Assembly (NCBI RefSeq): GCF_009770985.1
Contig: NZ_WSRW01000001.1
Location: forward strand, 1,178,001-1,242,000
DNA length: 64,000 nt
Direction: 5' to 3'
From: Mucilaginibacter lacusdianchii
GTDB lineage: Bacteria; Bacteroidota; Bacteroidia; Sphingobacteriales; Sphingobacteriaceae
Position 1 is the first letter of the stretch; every line of letters begins with the position of its first letter. The position numbers were made by a program, and so were the translations under genes. A model generated the notes under the pieces. The model searched no databases, was not told where the DNA came from, and saw only the letters and a list, made by a program, of their open reading frames with translations. This document shows, piece by piece, positions 1 to 9,212 of the stretch.

Positions 1-2
1 AA

Positions 3-1118
3 AACTACTTCAATGCAATTTCGCCGCCTATTGTGCAATCCAGCAATTTTGCGTTTGAAACTGTTGATAACTTGAGACACGCACTGGCTGATGAATTTGA
101 GGCTACCTTGTATTCAAGAGGGCAAAACCCTACGCTAAATATTTTAAGAAAAAAGCTGGCTGCATTAGATGGTGCCGAAGATGCTTTACTGTTCAACAGC
201 GGCATAGCTGCCGTAAGTGTAACTGCAATTGCATTACTCAAAGCCGGTGATCATGTAATTGCTATTGAAAATAGTTATGGCTGGACAGAAAGATTATTTA
301 AACACCTTTTACACAAGTTTGGCGTAACCACAACCTTTGTAAAAGGTACTGACTATCGCGATTTTGAAAATGCAGCACAAACAAATACACGCCTTATTTA
401 TTTAGAAAGCCCCAGCACGCTTACCTACCAGCTACAAGATATTCAAGAAGTTACCGCTTTTGCCAAAAAGCATGGCATCATCACCATGATTGATAATAGC
501 TATTGCACACCTTTATTTCAGCAACCCATAGCGCTGGGTGTTGATCTGGTGGTACAATCTGCTACCAAATACATCGGCGGCCACTCAGACGTGATGGCCG
601 GCGTAGTTACCGGCAGCCGACAAATGCTGAAGAAAATTTTTGAAAATGAATTCATGAACTTAGGTCCGGCGTTATCTCCACATGCAGCCTGGCTTTTATT
701 GAGAGGCTTAAGAACACTGCCACTACGACTAAACCGCAGTTTTGAAAGTGCTAAAATCATTACACAATGGCTTGCAGCACACAGTGCCGTGAAAGAAGTG
801 CTGTGGCCGTTCAGCAACACATTTGCACAAACCGATCTGGCCCAGAAACAAATGCAAGGCAGCGGCGGCTTATTCAGTTTTTGCCTTAAAGATTCTACTT
901 TTGAAAAAATTGAAAATTTTTGCAATAGCTTACAGCACATATTACTGGCGGTATCATGGGGTGGACATGAAAGTTTAGTTTGCCCGGCTATTGCTTCTGT
1001 TGCTGCTGCAAATTATGAGGTAAAAAATCCGCTTCATCAATACATCAGGGTATATATAGGCCTCGAAGATCCGCAGTATTTAATTGACGACTTTAAGCAA
1101 GCTTTAGAAAAGGCATAA
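3..1118 (+). CDS. Trans-sulfuration PLP enzyme (cystathionine gamma-synthase/lyase family), 5' end missing
   Basis: This is a PLP-dependent enzyme of the Cys/Met metabolism family, which makes or breaks C-S bonds in methionine and cysteine metabolism. The reading frame is open from the first bases of the window and begins with the typical N-terminal pattern (PPIVQSSNF), so the true start lies upstream and the GTG at 33 is only an internal codon. The PLP lysine is visible in SATKYIGGHSD, and the family's substrate-loop residues (LYSRGQNPT) lie near the start. About 370 residues are present, against 380-400 for the family. The exact reaction (synthase, beta-lyase or gamma-lyase) cannot be read from sequence alone. 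The next gene starts 94 bases downstream on the same strand. Confidence 0.9.
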   Translation, partial: NYFNAISPPIVQSSNFAFETVDNLRHALADEFEATLYSRGQNPTLNILRKKLAALDGAEDALLFNSGIAAVSVTAIALLKAGDHVIAIENSYGWTERLFKHLLHKFGVTTTFVKGTDYRDFENAAQTNTRLIYLESPSTLTYQLQDIQEVTAFAKKHGIITMIDNSYCTPLFQQPIALGVDLVVQSATKYIGGHSDVMAGVVTGSRQMLKKIFENEFMNLGPALSPHAAWLLLRGLRTLPLRLNRSFESAKIITQWLAAHSAVKEVLWPFSNTFAQTDLAQKQMQGSGGLFSFCLKDSTFEKIENFCNSLQHILLAVSWGGHESLVCPAIASVAAANYEVKNPLHQYIRVYIGLEDPQYLIDDFKQALEKA

Positions 1119-1212
1119 CCTGCCGTTAAATCAGCATCATGAAGCTTTTATCAATAGCCTAAATCATTTTTAAACAAAATGTTGTTATGCTATCATTTAA
1201 TGATGAAATAAC

Positions 1213-2736
1213 ATGGCCATTATTGGTGAACTGCTTAAAACTGCAATTGAATTTACTGACCGGTTTGTAAAAAACCCCAACCCTATCCAGGCACAGCAAG
1301 AGGTGTTGCACCATTTGCTTACCAAAGCAAAAGATACCGCCTTTGGCAAGCACTATAACTTTGATAGCATTTTAAACAGCGCAGATATATACAAAGCCTT
1401 TGCTGATACCGTACCATTGTTTGATTATGACCAGCTGCATGACGAGTGGTGGCACCGTGTAGTAGAAGGTGAAAACGATATTACCTGGCCCGGCCCCACC
1501 CATTACCTGGCCCTAAGCAGCGGCACCACCAGCCACAGCAAAACCATACCGGTAAGCGATGACATGCTCGAGGCTATTCGGCGGTCGGGCATGCAGCAGG
1601 TAGCAGCACTGGCACACTTTGATTTACCGGCCAACTTTTATGGTAAGGAAATTTTAATGCTGGGCAGCAGTACAGCACTAAAAGACATAAACGGCCATTT
1701 AGCGGGCGAAATCAGCGGCATTAGCGCCAGCAACATTCCGCGGTGGTTTGAGGGCTATTACCGTCCGGGCAAAGAAATAGCCAGCATTGTTGATTTTGAC
1801 GAACGTATTAAAGAGATAGCTAAACAAGCGCCGAATTGGGATATTGGCGGCCTATCGGGTATACCTGCCTGGATTGAGCTGATGCTGAAAGAGGTGATAC
1901 GCTACCACAAATTGAACAACATTCACGAGATTTGGCCCAACCTTACCGTTTATACCAGCGGCGGCGTAGCGTTCGAACCTTATAAAAAGAGCCTCGAGAA
2001 GTTATTAGCTTATCCGCTTATTTATATCGATACCTATCTGGCATCCGAAGGTTTTTTGGCGATGCAAAAACGGCCAGACACGTCGGCTATGGCACTGGTG
2101 GTAGATAACGGTATATTCTTTGAATTTGTACCCTTTGATGAGCAATATATTGACGAAGATGGCGGTGTAATACCGGGCGCTAAAGTAATTACGCTGGCCG
2201 AGGTGGAAGAAAATAAAGAGTATGTACTGCTTATTTCTACCGTATCGGGCGCATGGCGCTATACCATTGGCGATACGGTGATGTTTACCGATAAAAGCCG
2301 ATATGAAATTAAAATAAGTGGACGTACGAAGCAGTTTTTAAACGTAGCCGGCTCACAACTATCCGTTATTCAAATGAACGCGGGCATTCAGGAAATGGAG
2401 CACCGCTTTAATGTGGCAATACATGAATTTATTGTGTCTACCATTCACCGGGGCGACGAGCTGATAGACCGCTGGTACATCAGCGCAGATAAAGACGTAG
2501 ATAAAAAAGAATTGGCCCAGGCGCTTGACCAGTACCTGAAAGACAATAATAAAAATTATGCTGTAGCCCGCACCCGCGCCTTAAAAGATGTAGAGGTAGA
2601 ACCTGTACCGGTAGAATACTTTTATAAATGGAGCGAAGAAACCAAAAAGAAAGGCGGCCAGGTAAAAATTCCACGAGTAATGAAAGAAGAACAGTTTTTG
2701 GAATGGGAAGCATTTTTAAGTCGATGCCGTAGCTAA
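1213..2736 (+). CDS. GH3 auxin-responsive promoter family protein
   Basis: This 507-residue protein belongs to the GH3 family of acyl-adenylate-forming enzymes. Plant members conjugate amino acids to carboxylic acids such as auxin; bacterial members are common in Bacteroidota and their substrates are mostly unknown. The ATP-binding segment LSSGTTSHSKTIP is near residue 98, and the YTSGGVAFEPY and YLASEGF segments typical of the family follow. Length matches the family. No signal peptide is visible, so it should be cytoplasmic. Its TAA stop overlaps the TAG stop of the convergent gene at 2733, so the two transcripts run into each other with no intervening terminator. Confidence 0.85.
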   Translation: MAIIGELLKTAIEFTDRFVKNPNPIQAQQEVLHHLLTKAKDTAFGKHYNFDSILNSADIYKAFADTVPLFDYDQLHDEWWHRVVEGENDITWPGPTHYLALSSGTTSHSKTIPVSDDMLEAIRRSGMQQVAALAHFDLPANFYGKEILMLGSSTALKDINGHLAGEISGISASNIPRWFEGYYRPGKEIASIVDFDERIKEIAKQAPNWDIGGLSGIPAWIELMLKEVIRYHKLNNIHEIWPNLTVYTSGGVAFEPYKKSLEKLLAYPLIYIDTYLASEGFLAMQKRPDTSAMALVVDNGIFFEFVPFDEQYIDEDGGVIPGAKVITLAEVEENKEYVLLISTVSGAWRYTIGDTVMFTDKSRYEIKISGRTKQFLNVAGSQLSVIQMNAGIQEMEHRFNVAIHEFIVSTIHRGDELIDRWYISADKDVDKKELAQALDQYLKDNNKNYAVARTRALKDVEVEPVPVEYFYKWSEETKKKGGQVKIPRVMKEEQFLEWEAFLSRCRS

Positions 2737-3422
2737 CGGGCAACAACGGTATCAGCTTTTAGCTTTTTGACCAGATCCATAATTTGCTGCGGCGACAGGT
2801 ATAAGCGCTTGATCCGGTCTTTATAAGACTGCGGCAAATCGGCCGAGTGCATGATAAAGTTCTTGGTGACAATCAGGTACTCGGCCATTCCATGTTCAAC
2901 CGCATAGCTGTCAGCGCTTTTTTCAGCATTCATCAGGTACTTGTCTGATGTGATATAACGTATACCAAACCACGCCATCTGGAAGTTATCGCGGTGAGTG
3001 TAATCGGTAATATGACCCAACTCGTGACCAAACCAACCAATCAACACTTTTTTTGGCGCATCCTGAATAGGTATCGAATGATGCGTAGTGGTAAACCGAG
3101 GGTTAATTTTTATGACGTACGTCCTGTTTTTTTGACCTCTGAAAAAGCTACTTACAACCGGCTGTGATAGCATGACCGATTTACTGGTATTAGGGTCAAA
3201 TACAAAATCAATAGGTGTTTCCTTTAGTTCAGGATAAAAGCTTAAGGCAGCCATTATTTCCTTTTGCACCACCACCGGGATGGTTTTATGGTGATAAAAA
3301 ACATTTTGAGGGTTTGATCCGGCTATATCGGCAGGCTTAGCCGAAAAGTAAACTACCGCAAAAACAAATACAGAGGTAAAAATTAGTGTAAGCAGTATCA
3401 CCCAAACGTATCTTCTTTTCAT
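2733..3422 (-). CDS. Membrane-anchored HExxH metallopeptidase-like protein
   Basis: This 229-residue protein has one N-terminal hydrophobic segment (residues 6-27), so most of it should lie in the periplasm, anchored to the inner membrane or released as a signal peptide. It carries HELGH near residue 132, followed about 30 residues later by EKSADSYA, the arrangement of the two histidines and third glutamate ligand in gluzincin zinc peptidases. A peptidase role is therefore inferred, but the substrate is unknown and no named family was recognised. The stop codon overlaps that of the convergent GH3 gene. The esterase gene at 3471 lies 48 bases upstream on the same strand and may be co-transcribed. 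Confidence 0.7.
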   Translation of the reverse strand: MKRRYVWVILLTLIFTSVFVFAVVYFSAKPADIAGSNPQNVFYHHKTIPVVVQKEIMAALSFYPELKETPIDFVFDPNTSKSVMLSQPVVSSFFRGQKNRTYVIKINPRFTTTHHSIPIQDAPKKVLIGWFGHELGHITDYTHRDNFQMAWFGIRYITSDKYLMNAEKSADSYAVEHGMAEYLIVTKNFIMHSADLPQSYKDRIKRLYLSPQQIMDLVKKLKADTVVAR

Positions 3423-3470
3423 ATTTACAACAACGATCTGGCAAATAAATAGTTCGGCGTTAATCCTCGC

Positions 3471-4055
3471 TTATGGCTGATGCGTTTCTTCGACCATTAA
3501 CTGGTGTAATACCGGCCAAACACGGTCGGCTATAATTTTGTAACCTGCCGCCGAGGGATGCACTCCGTCGGCCAAATTTAAATGCGCCTGCCCGGCTACG
3601 CCCTCCAGAAAAAAAGGAACAAAAGCCATTTTATTCCGCTGCGCTATCGTTCTGAATAAACTGACAAACTCTTGCGCCATCCGGCCGAGTAAGCCGCCTA
3701 ATTGCAATGGCAGTTCCATCCCCATCAAAGCCATTTTTACATGCGGATGTTTGATTTTTACTTTGCTGATAATGGCCTGCAAGTTAGCAGCCGTTGCCTG
3801 CGGTGATATGCCCCGCAATATATCATTAATACCTAGTTCCAATACAAAAACACTGATAGGTTGCTCCAGCAGCCGGTCAACCCGCGATAAGCCGCCTACT
3901 GTAGTATCGCCACTGATACCGGCATTGATAACCCTATATGGCAGATTAACTGCATTGATTTTTTGTTGAATTAGGGCTGGGAAAGACTCTTCAGATACAT
4001 TTTTTAAACCGTAACCAGCCGTAAGGCTGTCGCCTAAAAATAACACGTTATGCAT
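3471..4055 (-). CDS. SGNH/GDSL hydrolase, TesA/arylesterase-like
   Basis: This is a serine esterase or thioesterase of the SGNH fold. Block I (GDSLTAGYG) is at residues 8-16 with the catalytic serine, block III is ELGINDILRG, and the catalytic Asp/His pair is in DGVHPSAAGY near the C-terminus. At 194 residues it matches the TesA/lysophospholipase L1 group. Unlike E. coli TesA it has no signal peptide, so it is predicted to be cytoplasmic. Substrates in this family include acyl-CoA, lysophospholipid and aryl esters, and the natural one cannot be told here. It is the last chromosomal gene before the mobile element and would have been the neighbour of tRNA-Pro before insertion. Confidence 0.85.
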   Translation of the reverse strand: MHNVLFLGDSLTAGYGLKNVSEESFPALIQQKINAVNLPYRVINAGISGDTTVGGLSRVDRLLEQPISVFVLELGINDILRGISPQATAANLQAIISKVKIKHPHVKMALMGMELPLQLGGLLGRMAQEFVSLFRTIAQRNKMAFVPFFLEGVAGQAHLNLADGVHPSAAGYKIIADRVWPVLHQLMVEETHQP

Positions 4056-4216
4056 AGGGCATTAACACTAGTAACAAAGAGAGGTTTTATACCACTTTGC
4101 AGGTGTAAGGCAAATAGGCTTTTAAGTGTAATATTAATTAGCAAAACTATGGTGGTACGGCCAGAGCATTTAGCCAAAACTTTTACCTAAACTGAATAGT
4201 GAAAGAGGAGTTTTTA

Positions 4217-4231
4217 GTCGGGATGGCAGGA
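4217..4231. repeat. Left attachment site (att), 15-bp repeat
   Basis: The bases GTCGGGATGGCAGGA are identical to 27809-27823, where they form the 3' end of the tRNA-Pro gene. The match breaks immediately on both sides, which fixes the core repeat at 15 bp. Chromosomal sequence lies to the left and the element to the right. Confidence 0.9.
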
Positions 4232-4292
4232 CGACTGCGTTAATCCCTAAGCCTTTAATAATAAAATAGTTATATCAACAGCCAGCATCAAC

Positions 4293-4317
4293 GGGCACCT
4301 AATCAGGCACCTTTATT
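4293..4317. promoter_or_regulatory. Possible integrase arm-type sites, left end
   Basis: Two GGCACC motifs, GGGCACCT at 4293-4300 and CAGGCACCTTT at 4304-4314, lie about 60 bp inside the left end. The same arrangement occurs near the right end at 27689-27711. Sites repeated at both ends next to the core are what arm-type binding sites of tyrosine recombinases look like; this role is inferred. Confidence 0.4.
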
Positions 4318-4580
4318 ATGCGCTAATTTATTGCCATTTGATGGCTGTTCTTGTTAAATGATAGTCAATGAACTTGTTTTACAAATATAATAAATGAGCT
4401 TAGACTAATAACAATGGAATATAATATAAATCTATTTGAATTCGACTTTGCAACATAAGTCTTCTGTGTTTTTAAAGTGTGTTGACATATATTAATTCCG
4501 TTTCCCTTTAGTGCTGCGTTAAGCTTCCTTCCCATAAAGCTATTGAAACCAGCATGCAAAACAGAAAGACAATAATCCAT

Positions 4581-4605
4581 TTAACTGGTAAAGTTTACCA
4601 GTTAA
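4581..4605. repeat. 25-bp perfect palindrome upstream of the hamA operon
   Basis: TTAACTGGTAAA, a single G, then TTTACCAGTTAA forms a perfect palindrome with 12-bp arms, 266 bp before hamA. It has no U-run typical of a terminator, so an operator or other protein-binding site is more likely. Its binder is unknown. Confidence 0.6.
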
Positions 4606-4870
4606 GATTTTAGCCAGTAATCTGTCAATCTGTTATATGAGGTCAGGACAACCTTAAAGTATAAATTACAGAACAATATTTTGCGAGGTATGGCCGGGAA
4701 AAAAGTACATGGCGAAAAGTATGTGGGGCTTCGTCTCGATCGACAATAGGTTATAGATCGAAATTCAGGTTTTCTGAAATATATTTGTTCGATATTATTT
4801 CATTCAAATAATTATAATCCAATATATTTACTCTTTCAGTTTAACCTAACCTTCAAGCTCTTAACAATTA

Positions 4871-5797
4871 ATGTTTTCAGAAGACTGGTCCACACATATC
4901 AAAATCGATCGCCAGTTGATTAAAGATCAACTGGAAGAGCAGTTTATTGAAATCGATCATAAAATCACTTTACGCTTTTATACGATAAAACCTTCGGGTA
5001 CACAGTTGCTCGTGAATGGAATATGCGAAGTTTTGCACCGCTCATTGGCTTATTTTGTTTATGGGTCGGCTGAAATCGAGAAAGATCCGGTTTGGGCAGG
5101 AGCTAATGCCGGGCAACGTTTCGGCTTTAAAGATCCGCAAACTGATGGTAAATATGGCGAATTATTGCTTTTCGTGTTGGTAGAAAGCGTTTTGGGTTGT
5201 AAGATGGTTGCCCATAAGCTATCTTCTTTGAGTAATTTTAATGACCAGGTTAAGGGAGGCGATGGAGTTTTTGTTGGAAACTATGAAATTGATGGCAAAT
5301 CACTTCCAGCTTTTTTGATCGGTGAATCCAAAGTAATTGGTGGTTTAGCAGCTGGCTTAACGGATGCCTTCAAGTCATTAGCTCGGTTTTATAATGAGGA
5401 TGGTGGCCCTAAATTCTTAGATCAGGAATTAATTGTCGCGCAACAATTTATCAGTACGACACATCATTCGATTGATGAACTTTATAATCGACTAACGCCA
5501 ACCAAGTCGGAATTTCATGAGCAGATCTTAATCCATCCTGTGATGATTATGTACAGCAGTGCTTACGATAAATTAGAATTAGCGGCCGCATCGCCAGCTG
5601 AACTATCCGCTGCTATTCGTAGAAGACTTCAGGGAAACGAGAAAAAATACTTGGGGAAGGTACAGGCCTATTACAAGAAACATCCAAATATCGGGAAGGT
5701 GTATTTGGACTTTTTTGTTATACCCTGCCGGTCAGTCGATGAGTTTCGTGATGCAATGTATCAGCGAATTCACCACGCCCCTTTTCAAAGGAGTTAA
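4871..5797 (+). CDS. hamA: Hachiman defence protein HamA (DUF1837 nuclease)
   Basis: This 308-residue protein looks like HamA, the DUF1837 effector of the Hachiman anti-phage system. In characterised systems HamA is a nuclease restrained by the HamB helicase and released on DNA damage or invasion, with loss of cellular DNA. A PD-(D/E)xK-type active site is visible: KGGDGVFV with D131, then GESK with E152 and K154, after the GELLLFVLVE helix near residues 96-105. The start ATG at 4871 lies behind a long AT-rich leader. The stop is 2 bases before the hamB start, the pair order expected for Hachiman. It is followed by three further coupled genes that are not part of the standard two-gene system. 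Confidence 0.87.
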   Translation: MFSEDWSTHIKIDRQLIKDQLEEQFIEIDHKITLRFYTIKPSGTQLLVNGICEVLHRSLAYFVYGSAEIEKDPVWAGANAGQRFGFKDPQTDGKYGELLLFVLVESVLGCKMVAHKLSSLSNFNDQVKGGDGVFVGNYEIDGKSLPAFLIGESKVIGGLAAGLTDAFKSLARFYNEDGGPKFLDQELIVAQQFISTTHHSIDELYNRLTPTKSEFHEQILIHPVMIMYSSAYDKLELAAASPAELSAAIRRRLQGNEKKYLGKVQAYYKKHPNIGKVYLDFFVIPCRSVDEFRDAMYQRIHHAPFQRS

Positions 5798-5799
5798 TC

Positions 5800-8481
5800 A
5801 TGGAGGGTAACGAGGAACTGTTGAACGAAATTACGCTACACCCGGTTTTGAACCAGGTGATCGATGATCTGACCTACAATCAATTTTTTTACCGTGTATT
5901 AGGACAGCCTCAAAAGCCAATTACATTCGAAGATCTGCGCAAAGCGATTTGGTTGGCATCCATTTTAGCGCAAAGCCGGCACGATGATCAGCGGAATAAA
6001 GCGCAACTAATCTCCTCGCTTATCTATTTGAATAATGCTGATAGTTTGGATTATATGCGAGTGGCTTATGTCCTGTTTTCGCGGCTCGGTAACTTAACGG
6101 GTGCCAAGTTACTACGCAACAATCAATTCAATTTGGGTTCGAGCATGCTTTCTGTTGATCGCCCAACTAATGTATTTGATCCAGCTTTAACGATGGAAAT
6201 GGAGATTGAGCGATTTGATAGTTCTATATTAACAAGTGATAATTTGATCGCAGCAACGCGTTTTCAACGTTTGTTATGGGATAAACTACAAGCAAGCAAC
6301 CGCCTGGTCATTTCAGGACCAACTTCTTCTGGTAAGTCATTTGTTATCAAAAAGTTCATCAGTGCCGAGTTGGCCTCCATGGAGGAATATTCGGCCGTTT
6401 ATATTGTACCATCCCGTGCGCTCATCAATCAGGTGAGTGAAGACCTGCGTAATGAGATTGATTTGAGCACGGTGTCGATAAAAACCGTTTTTATCCAGGA
6501 TGATGATGTGGAGATACCGCGCCGTGAGATTTTTATTCTAACACCGGAGCGATGTCTACGCTTGTTAAAAATGCGTTGGCGGGCTGATTTTAAGATCGAT
6601 TTTATATTCGTCGACGAAATCCAGAATGTTGAAGATACGCAGGGTCGAGGTTCCTTATTCGAGTTTGTTTTTAATGAACTGGCGGTGCTTTTTCCACATG
6701 CTAAAGTGGTTGCAGCTGGCCCGAATATTGATGCGCCAGCCGCACTTTACGGCTCGGTTTTTGGCCCGAATGCACAAAGTGTGGAAACAACGGTTTCACC
6801 GGTATTCCAGATCAAAACAACCGTTAAACCTTTAAAATACAATTTAGAAGTTTCCATCAGCAGCACACTAAATAGACACCAAACCCGAACGATTGCCACG
6901 ACATCTAATTTTGCGGAGCGGTTCCGCAAAAATGTCGGAGACGGGTTACAAGGGTTGATCAGTTTGTGCAGCAAAGAGGGTGATCAAAATATTATTTATT
7001 GCCCGAAAGGTAACTTGGCCATGGATTGGGCTAAATTGTTTGCAGCATCCCGAACTAAACCCGAAGATATAGACTTAGGCTTGCGGGAATTGATTGAATT
7101 TGTAGAGGACGAAGTTCATCCGCTTTATCAATTGATCCCATGTCTTTATAAGCAAACAGCTTTTCACAATGGTAACCTGCCCGATATTATCCGCAAAGAA
7201 ATCGAGGATTGCTTTTTGGACGGCTCCATCAAAAACCTGTTTTGTACCACTACTCTATTACAAGGCGTAAATTTGCCGGCCAATAACCTTTTCATTCCCG
7301 ACCCCCATAAGCGCAATATTAAATTAAGCCCTTTTGATTTTGGCAACTTAATTGGCCGCGCTGGACGCATAAAAGATTCGCTTTATGGGACAATCTATTG
7401 TATCGAGCGTAGTGAAAACGAATGGTCCCACGGATTATATCACTCGCCTGCCAAGAAGGTGGTGAAAACAGCGGGCGAGCTCGCGCTGGAAAAACCAGAT
7501 GAATTATTATTTGAAATCAATCGCGAGACGGCCACAATCAGTCATAAGCAGCAGCGCAGCGCGGCCATATTTTTTTTGCAAAAATATTTGCGCGGCCCAA
7601 AGGAATTAACCGACTATTTAATAGCGAAAAATTTAAGCCAACCTGAAATTGAACGTCTGGAGACCGCTTTGCAAAAGCAGACGGCTGGCATTGAAATACC
7701 TAGTGAGTTGCTTAAATTAAACCCGACAATTGATCCTCTGCTTCAAGATGAGTTATTCCGGCAAACCAAAAAGGATGGTGTTGAACAATGGGCGATTTAT
7801 TCAGCGGCAGAAAACAAAAACTTCTATGATTACATGGAGCCGGAAGATAAGGCGCTTTGGCCTTATTCGCAATGGACTTTCTATTTGCAGCTGGAAAGTG
7901 TAATCGTCAGATTGAACGAGATTTTTAAGATGACCGGTGAATCTTATTGGAAATATGGTATTGGCATAAGCTCTCGCCAGCTGGCCTTAAATGCTTATCA
8001 TTGGCTGCAAAATAAAAGCATGCATGAGATCATCGAGCGGGATCTCGAATTTCATAAAACACACCATATACCCGAAGAACGCATTGACCCCAGCGATCCT
8101 AAAGATGTGAATAAGCGCATCGGTATCGTCATCAAAACCAATTCTGTGGTAGTCACCCATATTTTAGTGAAATACCTGAAGCTGTTGAACGATTTGTTAG
8201 AGCCGCAAATGAGTGATGAGTTAAAAGAACGTTTCAAATTTTCGCTCGCCCTACCAACTATGCTGGAGTTAGGCACTACACAAACTGTTGTGATCGCTCT
8301 GATCTCTCGCGGCGTATCGAGAAGTATTGCACTGAAAGTATTTGCTGAATATGAAAAAGAGCGGCATCCCGATGGTGAAGACGTTTTTACTTGGCTAGCG
8401 ACCAAGGAGCGCCTACCCTTGAAGCCTGTTTATAACCGTTATTTAAAACGCATGCGATTGCTTCGCTTAAGAAAGGACTAA
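5800..8481 (+). CDS. hamB: Hachiman defence helicase HamB
   Basis: This 893-residue superfamily 2 helicase is the expected partner of HamA. Walker A is GPTSSGKS at residues 173-180, the DExx box is DEIQ at 272-275, a TTLLQGVNLP segment resembling motif V of Ski2/Hel308-like helicases follows near residue 485, and the arginine-finger motif VI is IGRAGR near residue 518. The N-terminal 150 residues and C-terminal 350 residues are family-specific. In known Hachiman systems HamB holds HamA inactive and monitors DNA; that role is carried over from the family. The start is 2 bases after the hamA stop, so expression is probably coupled. All helicase motifs are intact. Confidence 0.87.
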   Translation: MEGNEELLNEITLHPVLNQVIDDLTYNQFFYRVLGQPQKPITFEDLRKAIWLASILAQSRHDDQRNKAQLISSLIYLNNADSLDYMRVAYVLFSRLGNLTGAKLLRNNQFNLGSSMLSVDRPTNVFDPALTMEMEIERFDSSILTSDNLIAATRFQRLLWDKLQASNRLVISGPTSSGKSFVIKKFISAELASMEEYSAVYIVPSRALINQVSEDLRNEIDLSTVSIKTVFIQDDDVEIPRREIFILTPERCLRLLKMRWRADFKIDFIFVDEIQNVEDTQGRGSLFEFVFNELAVLFPHAKVVAAGPNIDAPAALYGSVFGPNAQSVETTVSPVFQIKTTVKPLKYNLEVSISSTLNRHQTRTIATTSNFAERFRKNVGDGLQGLISLCSKEGDQNIIYCPKGNLAMDWAKLFAASRTKPEDIDLGLRELIEFVEDEVHPLYQLIPCLYKQTAFHNGNLPDIIRKEIEDCFLDGSIKNLFCTTTLLQGVNLPANNLFIPDPHKRNIKLSPFDFGNLIGRAGRIKDSLYGTIYCIERSENEWSHGLYHSPAKKVVKTAGELALEKPDELLFEINRETATISHKQQRSAAIFFLQKYLRGPKELTDYLIAKNLSQPEIERLETALQKQTAGIEIPSELLKLNPTIDPLLQDELFRQTKKDGVEQWAIYSAAENKNFYDYMEPEDKALWPYSQWTFYLQLESVIVRLNEIFKMTGESYWKYGIGISSRQLALNAYHWLQNKSMHEIIERDLEFHKTHHIPEERIDPSDPKDVNKRIGIVIKTNSVVVTHILVKYLKLLNDLLEPQMSDELKERFKFSLALPTMLELGTTQTVVIALISRGVSRSIALKVFAEYEKERHPDGEDVFTWLATKERLPLKPVYNRYLKRMRLLRLRKD

Positions 8482-8492
8482 CAAAATCATTA

Positions 8493-9212
8493 ATGAATCT
8501 TGATCTCTATAAAGATGTAAGCTGGAATGGGTCCAGTTTCTGGCATGGCACGTCTACAATTTTTTTTGAGACCATTCGCCAAACCGGCTTGGGAACGATC
8601 AGCCCGGCAAAAGATTATAAATTGCTGGAAATGCTAGCATTTTTATATAGCAACATTCAAGAGAATAACATTTGGCACCCAGTGTTAGATAATAATTGCG
8701 CTTCCATCGAAGCCACTATTGCGCAAGGTGATATGGTGCATGAGGGGCGTTTGTTAAATTACCGGCACGACGGTTCTTATGTTTCAACAAGTCCGTTGCG
8801 CGCCGCCTATTATGCTTGTTTAAATATGGTGGGCAGTGAGTTACTCGAAAAATGTTTGATCTTATTAAGCGTGTTGATCAATGCAGGTAGTGACCCAAAG
8901 TTTCCCGAGGGCTTAGATGTGATGCGTATTAGGCAACATTTGGAAAAACCGGCAAAACCGATCATGATTGAAGTGTTGTCTGTGCCAGATGAAGCGCTTT
9001 TGCTAGAAGATGGCAGAGATGCAGCAGGCATACTCAAACAAATGCGCGAAGCATTTCCAAAGCTTTCTCCGCAAGAACAATTCGAACAATTGCAATTTTG
9101 CAATTTTTGTATTGTTGAACCAATACCGACTCAATATCTGCGATTTTATAATGTTGATTTTAGTGGCAGTCCAAAAAGCAGGGATTTTGAATATTATTTA
9201 ACACGAATCTAA
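8493..9212 (+). CDS. Probable ADP-ribosyltransferase-fold protein linked to Hachiman
   Basis: I do not recognise a named family for this 239-residue protein. Three segments fit the order seen in ADP-ribosyltransferase-fold (PARP/KptA-like) proteins: FWHGTS with a histidine at residue 18 followed by an ETIRQTGLG helix, YVSTSPLRAAYYA near residue 95, and a C-terminal VEPIPTQYL segment near residue 208 that resembles the strand carrying the last catalytic residue. NAD-dependent modification of a host or phage target, or NAD binding, is therefore inferred. It starts 11 bases after hamB and its stop overlaps the next start, so it belongs to the same operon. It could be an extra effector, or a regulator of HamAB. 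Confidence 0.5.
   Translation: MNLDLYKDVSWNGSSFWHGTSTIFFETIRQTGLGTISPAKDYKLLEMLAFLYSNIQENNIWHPVLDNNCASIEATIAQGDMVHEGRLLNYRHDGSYVSTSPLRAAYYACLNMVGSELLEKCLILLSVLINAGSDPKFPEGLDVMRIRQHLEKPAKPIMIEVLSVPDEALLLEDGRDAAGILKQMREAFPKLSPQEQFEQLQFCNFCIVEPIPTQYLRFYNVDFSGSPKSRDFEYYLTRI

Larger units (their letters stand above)
4056..4870. other. Gene-poor left end of the mobile element (815 bp)
   Basis: No convincing gene is present. The stretch holds the left attachment repeat (4217-4231), two GGCACC motifs that may be integrase arm sites (4293-4317), and a 25-bp perfect palindrome (4581-4605). A 71-codon frame on the minus strand (4365-4580) has no recognisable features. A TATATTTG box at 4780-4787 resembles a Bacteroidota -7 element and could drive hamA, but I see no good -33 partner for it. 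Confidence 0.5.

Noticed and set aside
4365..4580. 71-residue frame on the minus strand near the left end of the element
   Set aside because: It starts inside the palindrome, has no recognisable motif and its sequence looks random; I treat it as chance.
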